Assembly: GCA_001600175.1 (NCBI GenBank)
Contig: BCJC01000006.1
Span: 62,001 to 126,000 of the forward strand
Source: Erythrobasidium yunnanense
Lineage: Eukaryota; Basidiomycota; Cystobasidiomycetes; Erythrobasidiales; Erythrobasidiaceae
Direction: 5' to 3'
Length of the DNA stretch: 64,000 nucleotides
Part shown: in pieces, positions 56,258 through 64,000 of the stretch
Layout: every line of letters starts with the position of its first letter
Position numbering within the stretch: position 1 is the stretch's first letter
Notes under the pieces: model-generated
Told to the model about the DNA's origin: nothing
Seen by the model: only the letters and a program-made list of their open reading frames with translations
Database searches by the model: none
Position numbers and translations under genes: made by a program

Positions 56258-58509
56258 ATGGACTTGTGGCATGCACCGAAGTATTCGACAGAGAGCGGTA
56301 GATTGTACGTCAAGCGTGTATCTCGCCGTGAGAAGTTAGGCTGACGGAAAGCTGCAGATATCACGCCGGCCAGATCCTGGTGAGACGAAATATAAGAAGT
56401 GCAAAGAAGCAGCATTGACTGGGCGATACTGCAGGTCTCGTGCGTTGGATTACCTGCAAGAGGCAAAACACACATCGCAAGATCTGTCCTGCGCTACCTG
56501 CGATGGCTAGGCGTCAAAAGCGAGGGTGCATTGCAAACCTACGGACTCGACAGCGGCCCAGGCTGATGAGCAGTGACTCGCTACAGTCTTCTCGCTTGGG
56601 GACTACAGACGACAGCGCCTAGGAAACCAGTCCAAACTGCCCAAAGACTATTTTCTGCCTGGCAAGCGGTCTGCCGAGTCTGATACCCTGCGCAACCAGA
56701 TGAAGCAGGAGATGCAAGCTCTTATTATCAAATACTTCGAAGAGGGCGGGCAAGTCGCCATTTACGATGCCAACAATACGACCGTAACAGAAAGAAATGG
56801 TATCCGCGAGTTCTGCAGCGCGCACAATGTGTAAGTCGTTTAGTCTAGTTGCTATAGCAGACATCATGCTGAAGCAGATCCCTAGCAACGTAATGTTCAT
56901 CGAGACTATCTGCACTGACGCGATAGTGGAGCGTAATATACGCGCTGTCAAGCTGTCGAGCCCGGACGTAAGTCTGGACGTGATCATATATTGCAAGGTA
57001 GCTGACGACCTTCACTGCCCAGTATAAAGGCTGGGATCCAGAGCGCGCCGTGGCAGACTACTGGCATCGCATCCAGACTCAGGCTCAATGCTACGAAACA
57101 ATCGAAAATCCATCCTTTCCGTAAGCCTGACCTCTCAAAGCGACTTGTCTTACCTTTATTGATACGATAACAGCTATGTCAAGGTCATCGACATCGGAGA
57201 AAGGATAATCGTCAACAACATCTCAGGCTATCTGCAATCCCGAATAGTGTTCTTCTTGATGAATGTGAGCAAAATTTACAAATCTCATCTCAGTAGCGTT
57301 GCAGTACTGAGACTCGGCTTCTTCAGATTCATAATCGGTACCGGCGAATCTACATGGCTCGCTCAGGCGCATCATATGCAGAACACAGCTACAAAGCCGA
57401 CGCTGGTCTTTCAGACATTGGCGACTCTTACTCTTATGCCCTCCGCGACTTCCTATTATCTAAACGCCTTCGTGACCGAGACAACCCCGAAGAGCGAGAG
57501 AGGCAGCGTCGCTTAGTCGTGTGGACTTCTTCACGCCGCAGATGCTTAGGGACAGCCAAACCATTCTTAGAGATGGGGTATAAAGTCATTGAGCGGGGGC
57601 AGATGGCGGAAATCAATCCTGGAATCGTCGATGGCCTGTCGAAGAGGGAAGTCAAGCAGCTATACCCCGAAGAATACGAGAAGAGTATCAAGGATCCGTA
57701 TAGCCATCGCTTTCCAAGAGCAGAAAGCTATCATGACCTCAGTGTCAGGCTCGAGCCTGCTATCTTCGAGCTGGAGCGGGACAGATCGGACCTGCTTATT
57801 ATAGGTGAGCTCTAAGCCTATCGACTACGGAGTATTAGCTAAGCATGATGTTATCAGGACATGGAAGCGTACTGCGATGCCTCTTTGCATACTTGAAAGG
57901 CTTGGCTCCGAAGGATATCCCGAAAGTGATGATAGAGCGAGGAGACTTGATTGAGATCCTTCCGGTAGGTGAGATCCAGTCTGCTCAAGTGTCTCAGCGC
58001 TGATCGGTCGCTCGCTACTCCAGTCCGCATACGGCATTACTTCCAAGACGTACAGTTTCTGGAGAGGGCCAGCAGGACACGAAGATATCGCTATCGAACC
58101 AGGCACCGAGCCAGGAACTTATGGCTCGCCTGTCCATCCACCTGCGGGCTACATGTCTTTGACGAGTCCGCCTCGGCACCCACATCACCGACATAGTCCA
58201 GGAAGCAACAACGATGCAACACCACGCATGCAGAACCTGACTCTGGACGATCTACAAGGTTCTGCACCTGTTCGCTCAACCTCTGCTTCGTCTACCGCTT
58301 CTTCCACCAGAGGATCAGTGATGTCTCCGTCGAATCTCGAGAAGCGCATGTATGCCTTGGAAGATCTGCAGGAGCAAGGCGAAGACGATGACCCTGAAGG
58401 TAATGCAGACAATGCTTGCGATTGGGAGAAAGCTAGACCCGCTATGCTTGCCAACCTCAGCGAAAGAAGATGGAGTATCGAAGAAGGTCAGAAAACGGCA
58501 AGGTTGTGA
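56258..58509 (+). CDS. PFK26: 6-phosphofructo-2-kinase with inactive bisphosphatase domain
   Basis: Makes fructose 2,6-bisphosphate, the activator of glycolysis. Start MDLWHAPKYSTESGRL at 56258 (an upstream start is possible), then short exons giving YHAGQIL and VSCVGLPARGKTHIARSVL (Walker A). The kinase domain continues with EVFSLGDYRRQRLG, LPKDYFLPGKRSAESD, GGQVAIYDANNTTVTER, SSPDYKGWDPERAVADYWHR and VNNISGYLQSRIVFFLMN. In the phosphoglycerate-mutase-like half the phospho-acceptor motif RHGE reads RSGA (YMARSGASYAEHSYK), so the catalytic histidine is lost. EINPGIVDGLSKREVK, FPRAESYHDLSVRLEP and GHGSVLRCLFAYLKG are kept. Yeast Pfk26 has a similar His-to-Ser change. Hence a PFK-2-only enzyme is predicted. 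The C-terminal tail is Ser-rich and a likely phosphorylation region. Confidence 0.93.
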
Positions 58510-58578
58510 TGTTGTTCTGAGATTATGGTTCTATGGATACACTGTAGCTATCATTAGGCAGTTTGACAGTTCTAGCGT

Positions 58579-59888
58579 CTATTCAACCATGCAGCCATTG
58601 ACTGTGAGGCGCGTTACTTGCTGAACAGGGTTCGGGAAAGCAGTCCAATTCGCCTTTCCAGCCCATTCGCCAGCTATCCACGGCCCCATGCGGATGTGAA
58701 GAGGTTCTGACGGCCATGCTTTGCTTCCGTTGATTCTGTGTACATTCAGCAGAGGCTTGCCGTCTGTCTTCCAGTCTAAGGTTGTAGTATTCCAGTTGAC
58801 CTGTGTTATAGCAGTCAGTCTAAGGTTCGCGCTGTCATACCGTTACGTACAGTGTACTCGTGGACAGCCTTGAAGGGCACAGCTGCTGGGTTGGTGTATT
58901 GCCAAGAACTGCGATTCGCGATCCCCTCTGCTATCTGACCGGTGACATCTCTTCCGAATTCTGTAGAGTATTTGATAAGCCTCATGGCTCCTCAGTATCG
59001 ACAGCTAGAACTCTCACCTAATCGCTTTCCGTCCTTCCAGAGGGGCAGGTCAACACCAGATTGTATCAGCTCGAGATCGATCTCATCGCTCGCGTCTTCG
59101 TTCTTGAAGATAGCGCAGTGAATAACACCAGGTGCATCCGTCGACTTCATGGAGACCGACATTGTGACGGGCACGATCCACCTGGCTGTTGATTGGTATA
59201 CGATGTTTTGCTGTAAGATATAGCTCTGTAAGTGACTTTACGAATGCTGACGGCACGGTGATGACTTACCTCCTCCTCGCTTAGTATCATCTTCAGTCCA
59301 TCTTTGCCGAAGACGGATGAGTTCGCTTCTCCGGCTTCACGGGTCCACTTCTTCGTATCGAACTTGGCCTATATAGGCGGGTTAGCACGATCAACCTGTG
59401 CAGCGACAAGGAGAACCTACGAAGTCGTCTTCGAAAGCAGCGTACTTGCTGCCAGCTGGGCATTTGTACGAGGCATGCGAAGCAGCGCCAGTCTCGTTCT
59501 TCTTGGCTGCAGTAGCGTTATATCGAGCGGTCACAGTTGAAGAAGCTGCAGGTGTCGCTTCCGGAGCGACCGTTACTGTGATATACTCGTCGACCGTTTT
59601 CTCGAGGACAGTAGTTGACGCAACAGCGAAGAGAGGTAGAGTGGTAGGTGCAGCAGCCTGATCCGCTATAGCTGAAGGCTCTGCCGTAGCTGTCGTAGCG
59701 TTCTCGCCGTCTTTGCAGTGACGCACTCGTCGTACGAAGCGTTTCTTATGAGATTGTAGGTATGCATCGTAAGGTGATTTGAGAAGACCAGCTCCTTTGG
59801 TTGCTCTTGAGAAAGCAGAGACGGTAGAAGGGAAAAGAGAAGCAGCTGCCAGAGCGCTTGTCAAGGTGACTTTCGAGATGCGAACCAT
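58579..59888 (-). CDS. Secreted GH16-like glycosidase/transglycosylase
   Basis: Inferred exons are 59888-59421, 59368-59270, 59225-59028, 58960-58851 and 58800-58579; all joints keep frame. Signal peptide (MVRISKVTLTSALAAASLFP), then a Thr/Ala-rich region, then a lamin-type jellyroll domain. The GH16 catalytic signature E-x-D-x-E is present as DEIDLEL. Flanking blocks are FDTKKWTREAGEANSSVFGK, DAPGVIHCAIFKNEDAS, WQYTNPAAVPFKAVHEYTV, NWNTTTLDWKTDGKPLL and GPWIAGWAGKANWTAFPNP. These resemble fungal GH16 cell-wall remodelling enzymes (CRH/Utr2 type). No GPI signal is clear at the C-terminus. Specific reaction not resolvable by eye. Confidence 0.82.
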
Positions 59889-60425
59889 TTTGGGAAGATG
59901 GAGAAACGAGAAGGAGAAGGAGATGTGGATAGAGAGAACAGAAGGAATGCGAGAATTGTAGCTCGCAGAAGTACTCGCGCTCGCACAAAAGCATGTTTGG
60001 ACCTCGCTTTGACAGAGGCGTCAGCGGTCAAGACAAAGAACAAAACGAAGGACCGCGCGAAGGGCAGGCAGGTAGTATAGACAAGCTTGAGTTTGGCATT
60101 GTCACTGCTATCTGTCTTTTGGTCGCATGGTCTGCAAGCTTTTGACAGCTTTGAAGGCGGTTTCTCGAAGATCGACTAGTCGCATGGAATTTCTGGCTCT
60201 GGCTGGCTAGCAGCAGCATCGACGATGATTCTGCTTTCGTTCGTGCTCGACACTACAGCTTCAAGCTGATATCTGGCAGTCGACCGCAAACAGACCTTTG
60301 AGAGCTCAAGTTGACAGCTTGGCGTGATTCCTGCGTGCTATCGCAGTTGCAGAGGGCTTCTTTCACCACCTCACTGATTACACAACAGATGATGGCTAAA
60401 CGACGATACGGAGGAGCCTCGAAAG
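59889..60425. other. Intergenic region upstream of the GH16-like gene
   Basis: About 540 bases without a recognised gene; open frames on the two strands are short and lack motifs. Confidence 0.4.
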
Positions 60426-60960
60426 CTAAGTCGGAGCTGGATCCAATCTACCTACGATTCTCCTAACTTCGCTACGGACTCCCTGCATGTTCAGAGCAGG
60501 AGGATGTTCCATCATCCTGTCGTAGAGTTGATCGAGAGCTTTACAGGAATATCGCTTGTTGATCTATCATCGTCTCGGAGAGTTAGCTGGATGCATCGGT
60601 CACTTTCCGAAAGAGATCTCTGCAACTCACGCGTCGGAACTCACTTTCAGCATACCTCCCAGTCTTTCTACATCGTACTCAAGCGGTGTCACTCCGATCT
60701 CTCAGCTATCGCGTGATTGTCCGGACCCTTGATGCTCGTTTCAAAATCGATGACATTGAAAGCCAGAGTATCTCTGTCGATCACGGTATTTATAGCTGAT
60801 ATGTCGCCATGGCTTATATCGTGGTCGCGAAGGAAAGCGATGGCCTAGTCGAAATTCCGTCACTTTCGCCTTCCTAACGTCGTACAGCCGAATCGGAACG
60901 ACCTCCATGATTCCCATTACGAAAGAGTCGACCTCGCTCTTGCTGAGCGATAGTCAGTTA
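60426..60960 (-). pseudogene. Truncated protein-kinase-like gene, third copy of a tandem array
   Basis: Only the C-lobe remains. In order it reads VDSFVMGIME, then after an intron AIAFLRDHDISHGDISAINT, FNVIDFETSIKGP, EYDVERLGGMLK and, after another intron, ALDQLYDRMMEHPPALNMQG. Each block aligns with the neighbouring copy at 61133-62310 (GIAFLHEHDITHGDLHRAN, SIIDFECCRKGP, EFDIRALGRLLK, ALDQLCDEMITRGN). The frame shifts once between the DFE segment and EYDVERL, around 60690-60700. The N-lobe is missing, so this is a 5'-truncated remnant. Same strand and spacing as the other two copies point to tandem duplication followed by decay. Confidence 0.75.
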
Positions 60961-61132
60961 GCTGTGGTAAGGATTGATCAGGACGTTGAAGGGAAGGCAA
61001 GGAATGGGGTGGGTGTTGTGTGAAGAAGCGAAAAAACAGAAAGCAAGACGCTCATTGCCAAAAGATTGGACTTTTCATCTGCCTCCTGGTATATGACTCG
61101 CGAATTTGGTTCCCTGTCTGTCAGCGTCTTCA

Positions 61133-62310
61133 TCAAAACTTTGACTCTCCTTCACCTTCAATAGCTGTACTTTGCCCTTTCAGGATTCGTTTGGCCTCTT
61201 TAAGGACTTGTTGCATGTTGATAGACGGCGGCTCGCGGTTTCCCCTTGTTATCATCTCGTCGCAAAGCTGATCAAGCGCTTCGCTACGATACTGGGTGGA
61301 CTGCAACAACTGAAGTGGCTTCTCGTCAGCTGACAGGGAATTCGCGGGTACACGGAAGAGTGATACCCACGATCTCTTTCAGTAGACGTCCCAAAGCCCG
61401 TATGTCAAACTCGACTTCCGTGCATCTTGTGTGAGGGCTTCTTTCGTGGATTGCTGGGCCCTTGCGGCAGCACTCGAAGTCGATGATGCTGATCTTGGAT
61501 GTACTTTTATCGAGCAATATATTAGCACGATGTAAGTCTCCGTGGGTTATGTCGTGTTCGTGCAGGAAGGCAATTCCCTGTCCGAAATTGTTAGACTGAA
61601 GCATTGAGCAGACCAAGAGGAGACCTGCACACCTCAATGATACTCAGGAGAGTGGTCCTGCAATCTTGAGCCGTCTTAAAGATTACTTGGCCAATCGGTA
61701 TCCCGCCGTATCGCAATACCTGAACATGGCAGGGTCGGCCAAAGTATGTAGTAGGTAAAACATCCAACATAACTGGAGGTATAAATTGCTTACAGTCAGT
61801 AATATTCATCGACCGCACGGTGTGCATGAATCGCTTACCAACAGTGTGATTCTGCTTTTGTTTGCGCATATGCGGTGCATTCAAGAACCTCATAACTTCC
61901 AGCTCACGAGAGCCACTCTTCGGAATCCAACGTAGTACTACCAACATTTTGTCTGTGATCCTGTGAGCTCTTTTGACCATATCCGAGTCGTAGTCAGCCA
62001 CCGCGACCTTTTCGCCGGGTGCCTCGTCCGTGCAGTAGACGTAGCCAGCTTGTCTCAGCTGCGGGGTGAACATTTCCCAGAAGTTTGCACAGTATATCCT
62101 CCGTTGGGCTCTCGGTGAGATCGACGATGCAGAAAGCTTTTCTGGACGAGCTGGCACACTTTCGCGTTCCATGCATATCTGTTTGTCGTGGCTGGCATTC
62201 CTTGAAGTTATCGGGCTAGGTTTGCTGCCACCGCTTCGAGTTCTACTGCGTGGGTTGGCGATACCGGTACTGGTAGAACTGCTTTTGCGACTTTCGAATG
62301 GAGAGCTCAT
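61133..62310 (-). CDS. Divergent protein-kinase-like protein, second copy
   Basis: The first in-frame ATG is at 62310 (MSSPFESRKSSSTSTG), followed by a Ser/Arg-rich, disordered N-terminus of about 60 residues. The N-lobe has KMLVVLRWIPKSGSRELEVM, where the usual beta-3 Lys position reads Arg, and FLNAPHMRKQKQNHTV. An intron precedes VMLDVLPTTYFGRPCHVQVL. The catalytic loop is HGDLHRANILLD (H-x-D-x4-N), and DFG reads DFE (IIDFECC). The C-terminal helices have EFDIRALGRLLKEIV and ALDQLCDEMITRGN, ending GEGESKF. The H-x-D-x4-N loop and N-H-x-V motif match the kinase family expanded in basidiomycetes. Catalytic activity is doubtful but not excluded. Confidence 0.78.
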
Positions 62311-62520
62311 CTCACTTGATTCCTGTTGGCCAGAGCCAGACGATGTGTGAGCTAGCGGAGTCAGACACTCAAAATCTGCAAATCTGAAGGATGTGTCCCT
62401 CGACAATCGTTGCGGCGGTGCTTCTCGATTAAACGTCTGACTGACCGATGGGTAGCATCTAATCGAATCGTGAACATGAGGTGTTCCTAGTGAGGATGGA
62501 TCTTGCTGTGACTGTGTATC

Positions 62521-63816
62521 TCATGCATTGCCTAGCACTTCTAGGAGCCGCAGACAGCATTTCTGCATCTTGTTTTTGTGGACTTGAGGATCGATAGCTC
62601 CAGTCGAGGAAGCATCGCGCATCGTTTGCAAGAGACGGGTCAGTCGAGGTAGAGGATAGCGTTTGAGCATCTTCGAGGTGCGCAATACAAGAAACCCGCG
62701 AATCAGCGCTGCCCTCCCAGTCGCAATGAGCAGAAGAAGCAGAGTGACGCACCAGCTGAAAGCCATCCAAGAACATTTCCCCAACCTTCCTCATGTCGTC
62801 CTCAAGCAGTGTTCTCCCATTTCTCGCCTCAGAATCGCGTACATAGATTGCGCTTCCGCGCTTGCTGGCTTCGAAATCTATGATTGTGATCTTGCGGGTC
62901 TTAGGATGAACGAGGATGTTGCGCGCTGCTGTATCCACATGAGCGATCTCTTGCGAGTGGAGGAAGGCATAGGCCTATCAAAAACAATCCACGCTCAGCG
63001 ACTCATCCTACTCAGGGGACATGGAGATGATGCGGAAGCTGCACCTACCTCGAAGACGGAGACTATGAAGTCTAGCCAGGAATCAGGAGTCTTCCAGAAG
63101 TTCTGCTCTCCGAAAAGAGCAGACATGATCCCGCTTGGCTCCATGACGATGAAGGTGCAAGACCAGATATCGTGCTTTGTATATAGCGTGTCGAGGAGGC
63201 CTACCGCACACATAGATATATCAGTGATAGTCCGCTCTGCTTCTGGAATGAGCGGTGACTTACGGACTGTATGATTATGCTTTTTCGCTCGCAAATCTGG
63301 ACTGTTCAGAGATTGCATGATCTCTAATTCCTGGCTTTTTTCATCCTTCTTCTCCAGTATCCTTCTAACAATCACAAGTTTCCTATCCTTCACCCGCTTC
63401 GCTTTTCGAACTAGATCCCAAGCCTTATCAGGGAAGATGTCCGCATTATACTGATCTCTGTGTTCTTCTGTATCAGGAGTAGAGCTTGTTGATGCATTTG
63501 TGCCTTCAGATGACGGCAGCTGTAGACGGTAGCCTGCTCTCTGGATCTCTCGATCCATGATTGCCCAATATCGAGATGAGCGTAAGCGAAATGGAGGCCC
63601 GCTTGAATTGCTGCGACTACGGCAGAGCCTTCGTCCGCGATCCTGACAGGCACTACTGCAGGAGGAAGAGCGTGAAGAGGATGATGAGGGGCGGCCGCGC
63701 TGCTTCACGCTAGAGGAAAGCTTCGGATTCGTTTTGCTGCTGCTAGTTGACATTAATGATGTGCGGCTGATGCCTCTGTTACCAGCGCGATTTGAAGACG
63801 GCTCGTCTGAACTCAT
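62521..63816 (-). CDS. Divergent protein-kinase-like protein, first copy
   Basis: The start MSSDEPSSNRAGNRGISRTS precedes a Ser/Arg-rich disordered region of about 75 residues. N-lobe: YWAIMDREIQRAGYRLQ, KLVIVRRILEKKDEKSQELE and MQSLNSPDLRAKKHNHTV; again Arg replaces the expected beta-3 Lys. After an intron come LLDTLYTKHDIWSCTFIVME and WLDFIVSVFE. After a second intron the catalytic loop reads HVDTAARNILV, then IIDFEASKRGSAIY (DFG to DFE). After a last intron (from about 62728 to 62670) the end is MLKRYPLPRLTRLLQTMRDA to VLGNA. Shares architecture and intron positions with the next copy. Role unknown. Confidence 0.78.
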
Positions 63817-64000
63817 TGTTTGCCGATCACTATCAGGGCTGTAGGTGTGAATGCGGGAGGGTGGTCAGCGCAATAGCAAGGCTGGATGACTAGCCAGTGA
63901 GTCTCTGTCTCCTCAGAGTGAATACAAGAGTAGCAGAGCGAAAAGGCGATGCTGAATGTCCAGCAAGCGTCTGACAAAAGGACCTCTCCCGCAGCGCGGC
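63817..64000. other. Upstream region of the first kinase-like copy
   Basis: 184 bases to the window edge; presumably the promoter of the minus-strand kinase-like gene. No feature recognised. Confidence 0.35.

Noticed and set aside
55867-56475. Minus-strand open frame of about 200 codons
   Set aside because: It overlaps the first exons of the PFK-2 gene on the other strand (YSTESGRL and YHAGQIL), has no motif, and is likely a shadow.
1-64000. CRISPR arrays, insertion sequences, retroelements, attachment sites
   Set aside because: No direct-repeat arrays, transposase, reverse transcriptase, integrase or capsid-like coding was seen; the genome is eukaryotic and the repeats found are gene duplications.

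Overview
The window is a gene-dense stretch of a fungal nuclear genome, most likely a basidiomycete (a yeast-like lineage such as Tremellomycetes or Pucciniomycotina; the class is inference). The reasons are that nearly every gene has several short GT-AG introns of about 40-75 bp (a few are GC-AG), genes lie on both strands with short gaps, the repertoire is fungal (ROT1, Zn2Cys6 factor, GH128, SRS2, MVP1, monofunctional PFK-2), and there is a small cluster of degenerate kinases like those expanded in basidiomycetes. I see no CRISPR array, insertion sequence, retroelement or clear tRNA/rRNA gene.

Layout. 0-4.6 kb: 3' part of RPS14, methionyl-tRNA synthetase, TAF8. 5-8.4 kb: a GH128 secreted glucanase with a frameshift, a SnoaL-like protein, and a small unknown gene (family U1). 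8.8-11.7 kb: a DUF1479 oxygenase-like gene and a D-2-hydroxyacid dehydrogenase sharing a divergent promoter. 11.9-18.7 kb, all on the minus strand: an SRS2-type helicase, a peroxisomal SCP2-domain protein, and a membrane-anchored FkbM/METTL24-like methyltransferase. 19.3-23.3 kb: a sugar transporter divergent from a class II aldolase. 23.4-30.8 kb: bystin/ENP1, a GCIP-like protein, a CDF zinc transporter with an in-frame TGA, and a Zn2Cys6 transcription factor. 31-34.8 kb: a second GH128 gene and a second copy of U1. 35.3-45 kb: ribosomal P0, a GNAT acetyltransferase, an MFS transporter, a TPR-SET protein and another MFS transporter. 45.6-50.6 kb: ROT1, MVP1 and COQ3.

50.9-55.6 kb holds the most unusual content: a tandem array of C2H2 zinc-finger genes, two intact and one decayed. 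In the intact copies each Cys-x2-Cys knuckle is isolated in its own 12-nt microexon between phase-2 introns. 56.2-64 kb: a PFK-2 gene whose bisphosphatase half has lost its catalytic histidine, a GH16-like secreted glycosidase, and a three-copy array of divergent protein-kinase-like genes, the third truncated.

Most genes are unrelated housekeeping neighbours and not a pathway. The accessory parts are the zinc-finger array, the kinase array, the two GH128 genes and the two U1 copies. Exon joints below were inferred by eye from splice consensus, reading frame and family similarity.
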